A DNA stretch of 8,101 nucleotides. Source: Alphaproteobacteria bacterium (GTDB lineage: Bacteria; Pseudomonadota; Alphaproteobacteria; RS24). The position numbers and the translations under genes are program-made. Positions 1 through 5,502 of the stretch are shown here, one piece after another. The stretch is from assembly GCA_009920875.1 (NCBI GenBank), contig RFZE01000062.1, positions 1 to 8,101 of the forward strand, read 5' to 3'. Below the pieces are notes generated by a model. That model had not been told where the DNA came from. It ran no database searches and worked only from the letters and a program-made list of their open reading frames with translations. Positions within the stretch are counted from its first letter, which is position 1, and every line of letters begins with the position of its first letter.

Positions 1-470
1 TCACTGTCAATCAATGCGCCATGCAAATCGCGGCCCGAATTATCGACCCCAAAGCGGCGGCATAAGGCATCCAGCGAAGCCGGCGCACCGGGAAATTTTT
101 TCCGCGCCATGGTCAATGTATCAATGATTTTTGCCTCGCGCAGGTCATCGCGCCCCAAAAAAGCCAATTCAGCGTGCAAAAACTTCATATCAAAAGCCGC
201 ATTATGAATGATCAAAGCGGCCCCTTTGACAAAAGTGATAAAATCATCGGCAATATCTGCAAAAACTGGCTTATCGGACAAAAATTGCGCGCTCAGCCCG
301 TGCACCGCCTCGGCTTCGCGCGGCATGTCGCGCTCAGGATTGATATAGACATGATAGGTCTTTCCGGTGGGCAGGCGATTGACCAATTCCAAACAGCCAA
401 TTTCGACAATCCGGTCCCCATTGGACGGGTCGAGGCCGGTCGTTTCCGTATCGAGAACAATTTCCCGCAT
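1..470 (-). CDS. dnaQ: DNA polymerase III epsilon subunit, 3'-5' proofreading exonuclease (partial, C-terminus off the left edge)
   Basis: This subunit removes misincorporated 3' nucleotides within the core of the replicative polymerase. The first 156 residues are visible. They hold all three motifs of the DnaQ (DEDDh) exonuclease fold: ExoI DTETTG at residues 7-12 (D7 and E9 bind metal), ExoII HNAAFD at 89-94 (D94), and ExoIII HGALID at 150-155 (H150 and D155). The catalytic domain is therefore complete. The missing part would be the C-terminal tail that binds the alpha subunit. The ATG at 470-468 shares one base with the TAA stop of coaE (TAATG), so translation is probably coupled to coaE. 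It is the last visible gene of the ppsR-maf-aroE-coaE-dnaQ operon. Placement of dnaQ after coaE is common in Alphaproteobacteria (family knowledge). Confidence 0.95.
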   Translation of the reverse strand, partial: MREIVLDTETTGLDPSNGDRIVEIGCLELVNRLPTGKTYHVYINPERDMPREAEAVHGLSAQFLSDKPVFADIADDFITFVKGAALIIHNAAFDMKFLHAELAFLGRDDLREAKIIDTLTMARKKFPGAPASLDALCRRFGVDNSGRDLHGALIDS

Positions 471-1135
471 TAGCCGCTTTTCTCCCGTTTTTTATCATTT
501 TGCGCGCTTTCAAACCGGGCCAGCCGCGCCGCATAGGCAACACCGGATTTGCCCTTTAAGGCACTTAAGATAGCATGCACCTGGGTGCGCGCGTCTGCGA
601 TGGAAATCGAGCTGTCCACAACAAAATCAGCCCTTTGGCGCTTTTCCTCATCCGGCGTTTGCTTCGCCAAAATATCGGCAAAGCGCGCCTCGCTCATCCC
701 GTCACGCGCCAAAACACGTTTTTTCTGCAGGGCAAAGGGCGCCGACACCACGACAACGCAATCGACAAAGCCGTCGCCGCCGGTTTCAAACAAAAGCGGG
801 ATATCCAGCACCACCATCGGCGCATTATCGGCCTTGGCCTTGGTCAGAAACGCGAACTGGCTTTGCCCGGCCAGCGGATGCACAATGGCTTCCAATTGCT
901 TCAGCTTATCGGCGTCTTTCAAGACATGCTGTCCCAAAATGGCGCGATCAACCGCCCCGTTGACAATGGCTTGCGGCACCAGCTCGCCAATGGGCGCGAC
1001 CGCGGCACCGCCTTTTTCATAGAGCGCATGGACCGCCGCATCGGCATCATAGAGCGGCACGCCGGCCTCGATGAATAATTGCCCCGTCGCCGATTTGCCC
1101 ATGCCGATAGAGCCGGTCAGTCCGATAAGATACAT
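470..1135 (-). CDS. coaE: Dephospho-CoA kinase
   Basis: CoaE catalyses the last step of coenzyme A synthesis, ATP-dependent phosphorylation of the 3'-hydroxyl of dephospho-CoA, in the cytosol. The 221-residue protein carries a P-loop GSIGMGKS at residues 8-15, the substrate-site DAD at 30-32, the conserved DIPLLFETG at 111-119, and a lid region with RVLARDGMSEARF at 140-152. The segment Q159 to D170, ending in EKRQRAD, matches the family's EK..R.D signature near the end of the domain. I start it at the ATG at 1135. A GTG at 1144 would add three residues and overlap the aroE stop as GTGA, but the strong GGAGG at 1150-1146 lies only one base from that GTG and ten bases from the ATG. The family also usually begins right before the (M)xLIGLTG strand. 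The C-terminal 25 residues or so are basic and poorly conserved in type. Confidence 0.95.
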   Translation of the reverse strand: MYLIGLTGSIGMGKSATGQLFIEAGVPLYDADAAVHALYEKGGAAVAPIGELVPQAIVNGAVDRAILGQHVLKDADKLKQLEAIVHPLAGQSQFAFLTKAKADNAPMVVLDIPLLFETGGDGFVDCVVVVSAPFALQKKRVLARDGMSEARFADILAKQTPDEEKRQRADFVVDSSISIADARTQVHAILSALKGKSGVAYAARLARFESAQNDKKREKSG

Positions 1136-1140
1136 ATTGC

Positions 1141-2004
1141 TCACGCCTCCTGCGCCAAATCGGCGATAAGTTTATCGCGCAGCGCCGCATTAACGGGTGG
1201 GCGCTCACCACGCCAAATTTCAAATGACAGCGCCGCTTGCTGCAACAACATGCCGAGGCCGTCGACGCCAATATGCCCGCTGGCGCGCGCCGCACGCAAT
1301 AGCGGCGTTTCCAGCGGCGCATAGACAATATCGCATATTAATGCCCTTGGACATAAAGCGCCCAACGCCGCCTCGGGCATTTCCAGGGCAGGCTGCCCGA
1401 CCATGCCGAGGCTTGTCGTATTGACCAATAGGCCGCAGCCCTCTGTCATTCGGGTGCGCGCCGACCAATCATCAATATGCATATTATCGGCCAAGCCCGT
1501 CAGCGCCTCAGCCTTATCGCGCGAGCGATTGACAACACGAATAGCGGGCACGCCGGCAGCGCCCAGCGCCACAATTATGGCGCGCGCCGCGCCGCCGGCG
1601 CCGAGCACCAATGCCGGTTGGCGACGCCAATCTTGACCGCTCGCCGCCTGCATCGCCGCATCGAGGCTGGCGACAAAGCCGTCGCCATCCGTATTGGCGC
1701 CGCGCAAGCGCCCGCCCTCAAAACTGATTGTGTTGACCGCGCCAATTTTTTCAGCAGCCGCGCTCAACGCATCCATCGCATTAAAGGCCGCCTCTTTATG
1801 CGGCACGGTGACATTGGCGCCGACAAAACCGGCCTCCGCCATTTGTTCCAAGGCGCGGCGAAAATCATCTTTCGGATCAATCGGATAGGGCTGATAGACC
1901 GGCGCTTCGCCGCGCGCCGCAAGCCAATGATTGTGAATAAGCGGCGAGCGCGAATGGCTGACCGGCCAACCGATAATTGCCAACTTTCCGCTGCTTGCGC
2001 TCAT
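1141..2004 (-). CDS. aroE: Shikimate dehydrogenase (NADP+)
   Basis: AroE reduces 3-dehydroshikimate to shikimate with NADPH in the aromatic amino acid pathway. The 287-residue protein has the substrate-binding start GWPVSHSRSPLIHN (residues 12-25, with the two shikimate-binding serines S18 and S20). It also has NVTVPHKEAAF with the catalytic lysine K70, and NTDGDGF with the catalytic aspartate D106. The dinucleotide-binding GAGGAAR is at 135-141, and NRSRDK at 159-164 forms the NADP-phosphate site typical of the NADP-specific AroE. Further on are NTTSLGM at 195-201, DIVYAPLETPLL at 225-236, and the closing GMLLQQAALSFEIW (251-264, Q255). Length is normal for the family (about 270-290). Its ATG overlaps the maf stop as ATGA, and no clear Shine-Dalgarno is seen, so it is probably translated by coupling to maf. 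Confidence 0.97.
   Translation of the reverse strand: MSASSGKLAIIGWPVSHSRSPLIHNHWLAARGEAPVYQPYPIDPKDDFRRALEQMAEAGFVGANVTVPHKEAAFNAMDALSAAAEKIGAVNTISFEGGRLRGANTDGDGFVASLDAAMQAASGQDWRRQPALVLGAGGAARAIIVALGAAGVPAIRVVNRSRDKAEALTGLADNMHIDDWSARTRMTEGCGLLVNTTSLGMVGQPALEMPEAALGALCPRALICDIVYAPLETPLLRAARASGHIGVDGLGMLLQQAALSFEIWRGERPPVNAALRDKLIADLAQEA
1146..1150 (-). promoter_or_regulatory. Shine-Dalgarno GGAGG for coaE
   Basis: The minus strand reads GGAGG inside the last codons of aroE. It sits ten bases upstream of the ATG at 1135 and one base upstream of the GTG at 1144, so it favours the ATG as the coaE start. Confidence 0.6.
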
Positions 2005-2600
2005 GCCGAAAGACCGCCATGGGCGCGCAAGCCATCGAGTAAGGGCAAAAGCGGCAGGCCGAGAATGGAGAAATAATCGCCGTCAATATCAGAAAATAAA
2101 TGCGCCCCCAGCCCCTCCAATTGATAACAGCCGACCGAGCTTAAAACGGCCTCACCGGCCTGTGCCAAATAAGCGTCGAGGAAGGGTTCAGAAAAATCGC
2201 GCATGGTCAGCGTGACACGGCCGCAATGCGACCACACCTGTTCGCCATTTTCCAGCAAGACAACCGCGCCGACCAGATAATGGCTTTTGCCGCGAAACTG
2301 CAGAAGATTGGCGCGCGCCTCATCCATATTGCGCGGCTTGTCGTAAAGCACGCCATCGCATTCAAGAATTTGGTCGGCGCCGATAATCAAACCATCGCTT
2401 TGCCCATCGTCAAATACGGCACGCGCTTTGGCGCTTGCCAAAACGCCGGCCAAGCTCTCAGCCGTGCCCTTATGCGCCGCCTTTAGCGTCGCCTCATCAA
2501 CGCCGGACACGTGCACATTAAAAGCCAGTCCGGCGCCGTTCAAAATAGCGGCGCGAATTTTGCTTTGCGACGCCAGGGTCAATTTTTTCGTGAGCCTCAT
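2001..2600 (-). CDS. maf: Maf-family nucleotide pyrophosphatase (septum formation inhibitor-like)
   Basis: Maf proteins hydrolyse nucleoside triphosphates, often modified or non-canonical ones, to monophosphates. Some bacterial members affect septation when overexpressed. The 199-residue protein has the family N-terminus LASQSKIR at residues 9-16, GADQ at 74-77 with the likely metal-binding D76, the DKP motif at 87-89, and the strongly conserved ending GCYQLEGLGAHLFSDI (157-172) followed by GDYFSILGLPLLPLL (174-188). I chose the ATG at 2600. The upstream ATG at 2642 would add 14 atypical residues and overlap ppsR by 32 bases without a ribosome site, whereas GAGGGAG lies just before 2600. That leaves a 10-base gap after the ppsR stop. 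Which Maf subgroup it belongs to (dTTP/UTP-type or m7GTP-type YceF) cannot be settled by eye, so the exact substrate is open. Confidence 0.93.
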   Translation of the reverse strand: MRLTKKLTLASQSKIRAAILNGAGLAFNVHVSGVDEATLKAAHKGTAESLAGVLASAKARAVFDDGQSDGLIIGADQILECDGVLYDKPRNMDEARANLLQFRGKSHYLVGAVVLLENGEQVWSHCGRVTLTMRDFSEPFLDAYLAQAGEAVLSSVGCYQLEGLGAHLFSDIDGDYFSILGLPLLPLLDGLRAHGGLSA

Positions 2601-2602
2601 AA

Positions 2603-2609
2603 CTCCCTC
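2603..2609 (-). promoter_or_regulatory. Shine-Dalgarno-like GAGGGAG for maf
   Basis: This purine-rich stretch in the short ppsR-maf gap has its GAGG core five bases from the ATG at 2600. It decides that start over the ATG at 2642. Confidence 0.5.
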
Positions 2610-2610
2610 A

Positions 2611-3447
2611 TCACAAAGCGCCGCTTTGGCGGTTTTTTTCATGTTCTTGATAGAGGTTTAAAATGGCGCTGGCGATTTCTTCTACCGAACGCCGCGTCAC
2701 ATCAATAACCGGCCATTTCTGTCGCGTGAACAAGCGCCGCGCCTCCGCCACTTCGCCGCGAATAAGCTCGGGATCAATATATTCGGTTTCGCTTTCTTCA
2801 TTCAGCGTCAACAGCCGGTTGCGCCGAATGGCCTGCAAGCGCTCGGGGCTGTTGGTCAGGCCGACAATCAAGGGCCGGTGCGCTTCCAATAATTCGCTGG
2901 GCGGCGGCATGCCGGGCACAAGCGGAATATTGGCCGCTTTGAACCCCCGATTGGCGAGATAAATACAGGTTGGGGTTTTCGATGTTCGGCTGACCCCGGT
3001 CAGCACAATATCAGCCTCGTTCAAATCGCCTTGGCTTTGCCCGTCATCATGCTGAATGGTATAATTAAGGGCATTAATGCGGCGGAAATAATCCGTATCC
3101 AGCGCGTGCTGCCCGCCCGGCTTATTGGCTATCTCGACTTTTAAATAGGGGGCCAGCGAATTCACGAAAGGTTGCAAAAGCGACAAGCAAGGCACGCCCA
3201 TTTTATCGCAGGCCGCATGCAATTCACCGCGCAGCCCTTCATCCAATATGGAATATAAAACCGGCCCGGGGTTCTCCGCCATTTCCCCAAGCGCGCGCGC
3301 CAAAGCTTTCTTGCCGCGCACCAGCCCGTAAATATGTTCCTGTGGTGCCGCATTGATGAATTGCGCGCATACGGCGCGCGCCACGGCCTGCACGGTTTCG
3401 CCCGTGCTGTCGGAAATAAGGTGGAGATGAAATTGCGTGGCAGCCAT
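2611..3447 (-). CDS. ppsR: Bifunctional kinase-pyrophosphorylase regulating pyruvate phosphate dikinase / PEP synthase (DUF299)
   Basis: Members of this family inactivate PPDK or PEP synthase by ADP-dependent threonine phosphorylation and reactivate it by phosphate-dependent dephosphorylation. They thereby switch carbon flow between pyruvate and PEP. The 278-residue protein begins with FHLHLISDSTGET (residues 6-18), carries HDDG at 133-136 and the family P-loop GVSRTSKTPT at 151-160, then NIPLVPG at 173-179 and GLTNSPERL at 196-204. The reading frame stays open upstream to 3606, but that extension begins at a TTG and has unrelated sequence running through the DnaA-box region. The ATG at 3447, just before the conserved strand, is the credible start, although its ribosome site is weak. 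It is the first gene of the left operon and corresponds to RP001 of Rickettsia and the gene beside the Caulobacter origin. The sequence does not show whether PPDK or PEP synthase is the partner. Confidence 0.93.
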   Translation of the reverse strand: MAATQFHLHLISDSTGETVQAVARAVCAQFINAAPQEHIYGLVRGKKALARALGEMAENPGPVLYSILDEGLRGELHAACDKMGVPCLSLLQPFVNSLAPYLKVEIANKPGGQHALDTDYFRRINALNYTIQHDDGQSQGDLNEADIVLTGVSRTSKTPTCIYLANRGFKAANIPLVPGMPPPSELLEAHRPLIVGLTNSPERLQAIRRNRLLTLNEESETEYIDPELIRGEVAEARRLFTRQKWPVIDVTRRSVEEIASAILNLYQEHEKNRQSGAL

Positions 3448-3459
3448 AAATGATTGCGC

Positions 3460-3495
3460 CCTGAATAAGATGAATAATGTGGATAATGAGGATAA
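3460..3495 (-). repeat. Left DnaA-box array: four back-to-back 9-mers
   Basis: Four 9-base units abut with no spacer and all read TTAT(T/C)C on the minus strand. They are TTATCCTCA (3495-3487, one mismatch to TTATNCACA), TTATCCACA (3486-3478, perfect), TTATTCATC (3477-3469, two mismatches) and TTATTCAGG (3468-3460, two mismatches). The 9-base phasing is exact. An ordered row of strong and weaker sites suits cooperative DnaA loading, which is inference. Confidence 0.75.
3478..3486 (-). promoter_or_regulatory. DnaA box, perfect (TTATCCACA)
   Basis: Exact match on the minus strand to the high-affinity DnaA box. It lies 31 bases upstream of the ppsR start codon, in the centre of the left array. 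Confidence 0.85.
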
Positions 3496-3517
3496 GTTGC
3501 GCTGTCCGCGAAGCCAA
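3489..3517 (-). promoter_or_regulatory. Possible ppsR promoter overlapping the DnaA array
   Basis: On the minus strand, TTGGCT (3517-3512) and TATCCT (3494-3489) are separated by 17 bases, an acceptable sigma-70 arrangement with moderate hexamers. The -10 falls inside the one-mismatch DnaA box at 3487-3495, and the expected transcription start falls inside the perfect box. DnaA binding would then compete with RNA polymerase. The hexamers are weak, so this is tentative. Confidence 0.35.
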
Positions 3518-3631
3518 GAAATTTTGTCCCCGTCTTGCCGAAAACAAACGCGTTTCATACATGGTTTATCAAATGCACATGCCCTGTTTGTGAAATATGG
3601 GGACAATATTTTGTCGCTTGATGTGTCTTAT

Positions 3632-3658
3632 TTATCCCCGCTGTCCCCTTTATTGATG
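3632..3658 (+). repeat. Middle group of phased 9-mers
   Basis: Three abutting 9-base units begin at 3632: TTATCCCCG (two mismatches to the DnaA box), CTGTCCCCT and TTATTGATG. Only the first is a plausible weak DnaA site. The phasing and the shared TCCCC core with other sites in the gap make this group more than a chance match. Confidence 0.45.
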
Positions 3659-3696
3659 TTGCCGGTTTTTAAAGCCAGCCATTCCATACACGCCAT

Positions 3697-3701
3697 GAAT
3701 C
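3697..3701. promoter_or_regulatory. GANTC site (CcrM-type methylation) in the origin
   Basis: GAATC is the only GANTC I found in the gap. CcrM methylation of GANTC is widespread in Alphaproteobacteria and helps time cell-cycle transcription. One site is weak evidence for such control here. Confidence 0.35.
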
Positions 3702-3715
3702 TGGAGAAAATCAAT

Positions 3716-3747
3716 TTATCCCCTTTATCCACAGTGACTTATTCGCA
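3716..3747 (+). repeat. Right DnaA-box cluster
   Basis: TTATCCCCT (3716-3724, two mismatches) abuts the perfect TTATCCACA (3725-3733). After five bases comes TTATTCGCA (3739-3747, one mismatch). All read on the plus strand, opposite to the left array, so the two clusters face outward across about 220 bases. This cluster is the nearest to the AT-rich segment before hemE. Confidence 0.7.
3725..3733 (+). promoter_or_regulatory. DnaA box, perfect (TTATCCACA)
   Basis: Exact match to the high-affinity DnaA box on the plus strand, 128 bases before the hemE start and in inverted orientation to the perfect box at 3478-3486. Confidence 0.85.
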
Positions 3748-3822
3748 TATTGTCTTTTGGGGATGACAAAGCGTCAGCTGAATAATCAACAGAAAATCGA
3801 CCGACCAACAACAACTACATCC

Positions 3823-3844
3823 TTTATTTATTTAAATAACAAAA
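3823..3844. other. AT-rich segment, candidate DNA unwinding element
   Basis: Twenty-one of 22 bases are A or T. It contains the 12-base perfect palindrome TTATTTAAATAA (3828-3839). It lies between the right DnaA cluster and hemE and is the most AT-rich stretch of the gap, which suits origin melting. It could equally be part of the hemE promoter, for which I found no convincing -35/-10 pair. Confidence 0.5.
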
Positions 3845-3860
3845 CCCGCTAAGCAAGGGC

Positions 3861-4910
3861 ATGAGTTTACAGCAGACAAAGACAAAACCTTTGTTGGAAT
3901 TATTCAACCGGCAATCATCGCATTTGACCAATCAACCACCGCCCATATGGTTAATGCGTCAAGCCGGTCGTTACCTGCCTGAATATCGTGCGACACGCGA
4001 ACAAGCCGGCGGCTTTCTGGATTTATGTTACGCCCCCGATTTGGCTGAAGAAGTGACCCTTCAACCGATACGTCGCTTTGATTTCGATGCGGCGATTTTA
4101 TTCGCCGATATTTTGCTTATCCCGCAAGCTTTGGGACAGGAATTATGGTTTGAGACCGGGGAGGGCCCGCGCCTTTCACTCATATCCAACGCAGAGTCCC
4201 TGTCTTTGGATGGGGCGCAAAATTTTCTCGCGCCGGTTTTTGACACAGTGCGGCGCTTGTCTCAATCACTGCCGCAGCATGTCGCGCTTATCGGTTTTGC
4301 CGGTGCGCCGTGGACCGTTGCCAGCTATATGGTGGCCGGGCGCGGCACGCCCGATCAAGCGCCGGCGCGCCATTTGGCGCATAGTGATGCGGCCGCTTTC
4401 CAATCGATTATTGATGTTTTGGTCGCTGCGACGATTGATTATCTGGCCGCACAAGTGGCCGCCGGTGCTGAAGTGCTGCAGATTTTTGAAAGCTGGGCCG
4501 CGTCATTGCTAGGCGATGATTTTGAGCGCTGGTGTGTTGCGCCCATGGCTGCAATTATTGCCGGCTTGCGCGCGCGGGGCATAAAAACCCCAATCATTGC
4601 CTTTCCTCGAGCTGCCAAAGCGCATATGGGGGACTATTGCGACGCCGTGAAATGTGACGGCTTAGGCCTCGATACCAGTGCCGATATTGAAACCATTCGG
4701 GCCCAAACCGGTCCCGATATGGTGTTGCAAGGCAATTTAGATCCGATGGTGCTGGTTGAAGGCGGTGAAAAATTGGAAAAACAAATTGCTTTGATTTTGC
4801 AAAAAACCCGCGGCACCAAGCATATTTTCAATCTCGGTCATGGTATTGTGCCGCAAACACCGCCTGAACATGTTGCGCGGTTGATCGAATTGGTGCGCGG
4901 GGAAAACTGA
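3861..4910 (+). CDS. hemE: Uroporphyrinogen III decarboxylase
   Basis: HemE removes four carboxyl groups from uroporphyrinogen III to give coproporphyrinogen III, a step of heme synthesis in the cytosol. The 349-residue protein has the family signature PIWLMRQAGRYLPEYR (residues 28-43, with active-site R33 and R37), D83 in ILFADIL, GFAGAPWTVASYM (145-157, Y156), the ES pair at 210-211, GLGLDTSAD at 268-276, LQGNLDP at 289-295, and FNLGHGI with H327. All residues usually named as catalytic or substrate-binding are present. Length is typical. The ATG is preceded by AAGGG only one base away, a weak site. It begins directly after the origin and reads away from it. Its stop overlaps the hemJ start. 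Confidence 0.97.
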   Translation: MSLQQTKTKPLLELFNRQSSHLTNQPPPIWLMRQAGRYLPEYRATREQAGGFLDLCYAPDLAEEVTLQPIRRFDFDAAILFADILLIPQALGQELWFETGEGPRLSLISNAESLSLDGAQNFLAPVFDTVRRLSQSLPQHVALIGFAGAPWTVASYMVAGRGTPDQAPARHLAHSDAAAFQSIIDVLVAATIDYLAAQVAAGAEVLQIFESWAASLLGDDFERWCVAPMAAIIAGLRARGIKTPIIAFPRAAKAHMGDYCDAVKCDGLGLDTSADIETIRAQTGPDMVLQGNLDPMVLVEGGEKLEKQIALILQKTRGTKHIFNLGHGIVPQTPPEHVARLIELVRGEN

Positions 4911-5356
4911 TGGCTATATTGGCCGAATATTATCGTTGGCTATTGGCCTTTCACATTATTGCCGTGATGTTTTGGATGGCCGGCATGTATTATTTGCCGC
5001 GCCTTTTCGTCTATCACGCCGAAGCATTGGAAAATGATACGCCACATGACATGTTTCCGATCATGGAAGAAAAATTATTGCGCATTATCATGACGCCGGC
5101 CATGACAGCTGCATGGATATTCGGTCTGTCTTTGATTTTTGCCGGCGGGCATTGGCCAATCACGGATTTTTGGTTTATCGGTAAATTGGCTGCTGTCTTG
5201 ATTTTGAGCGGCTATCACGGATTTTTAACCAAGCAAGTAAGGCTTTTGGCCGGCGGTGCGCTGCCGCATCCCTCGCGATTTTACCGGTTGATTAATGAAG
5301 TGCCGCCGATTTTAACCGTCATTATCGTCATTTTGGTGGTTGTTCAGCCATTTTGA
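4910..5356 (+). CDS. hemJ: Protoporphyrinogen IX oxidase HemJ (UPF0093), integral membrane protein
   Basis: HemJ oxidises protoporphyrinogen IX to protoporphyrin IX, the penultimate step of heme synthesis, in bacteria lacking HemG or HemY. The 148-residue protein has four hydrophobic segments at about residues 8-30, 58-79, 86-104 and 131-147. The family motif AFHIIAVMFWMAGMYYLPRLFVYH (residues 13-36 inclusive, read in pieces) includes H15, R31 and H36. K92 in the third segment, H103 and the NEVPPILT stretch near E130 also fit the family. A conserved histidine and lysine are known to bind heme b in studied members. The ATG shares one base with the hemE stop (TGATG), and a GGGGA lies six bases before it, so the two heme genes are co-transcribed and coupled. 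Ferrochelatase hemH, which joins this cluster in some relatives, is not here. Confidence 0.93.
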   Translation: MAILAEYYRWLLAFHIIAVMFWMAGMYYLPRLFVYHAEALENDTPHDMFPIMEEKLLRIIMTPAMTAAWIFGLSLIFAGGHWPITDFWFIGKLAAVLILSGYHGFLTKQVRLLAGGALPHPSRFYRLINEVPPILTVIIVILVVVQPF

Positions 5357-5364
5357 AACTGTGC

Positions 5365-5393
5365 TTGAGCGCCAGCTCTGTTTCGCCTATAGT
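5365..5393 (+). promoter_or_regulatory. Likely sigma-70 promoter of rho
   Basis: TTGAGC (5365-5370) and TATAGT (5388-5393) are exactly 17 bases apart, just after the hemJ stop and 110 bases before rho. This would give an untranslated leader of about 100 bases. A 5-base-pair hairpin (GTCCG 5451-5455 with CGGAC 5462-5466) lies in the leader. In studied bacteria rho is autoregulated by termination in its leader, and this leader is long enough for that, which is inference. Confidence 0.55.
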
Positions 5394-5502
5394 CGGATTT
5401 CCTACCGAAGGCCGCGTGTCGGCAAGTTTGTTTTCGAAAAACTGTTGAAGGTCCGGTCTGTCGGACGGCGCATGGCGTTCCCCCAAATTTGCGAGCTCAA
5501 TT

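Larger units (their letters stand above)
3448..3860. other. Chromosomal replication origin (oriC) between ppsR and hemE
   Basis: This 413-base gap between divergent genes is the position of the origin in Caulobacter, Rickettsia and other Alphaproteobacteria (hemE/RP001 junction). It contains two perfect TTATCCACA DnaA boxes pointing outward from each other: minus strand 3478-3486 and plus strand 3725-3733. One-mismatch boxes lie at 3487-3495 (minus) and 3739-3747 (plus). There are also several weaker 9-mers and an AT-rich segment at 3823-3844. One GANTC (CcrM-type) site lies at 3697-3701. I found no full CtrA site (TTAA-N7-TTAA) and no good IHF consensus. Short reading frames crossing this gap have no recognisable family. 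Two promoters must also lie here for ppsR and hemE. No origin activity can be proven from sequence alone. Confidence 0.88.

Noticed and set aside
575..1078. Long plus-strand frames opposite coaE and aroE
   Set aside because: They are antisense shadows of well-identified genes, with no family resemblance or ribosome sites.
2601..2642. Earlier maf start at 2642
   Set aside because: There is no ribosome site, it overlaps ppsR by 32 bases, and the 14 residues do not fit the family. The ATG at 2600 has GAGGGAG before it.
3567..3579. IHF site (TATCAA...) in the origin
   Set aside because: The TTR half of the WATCAANNNNTTR consensus is missing here, and also at the other AATCAA sites in the gap.
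3448..3606. N-terminal extension of ppsR up to 3606
   Set aside because: It starts at TTG, runs through the DnaA array, and adds 53 residues unlike the family. The ATG at 3447 precedes the conserved first strand.
3437..3766. Plus-strand reading frame of 109 codons across the origin
   Set aside because: It starts inside ppsR on the opposite strand, has no ribosome site, matches no family I recognise, and consists of DnaA-box DNA.
5411..5430. Terminator after hemJ (GCCG/CGGC stem followed by T-rich bases)
   Set aside because: The stem is only four base pairs, and it lies downstream of the likely rho promoter, inside the leader.
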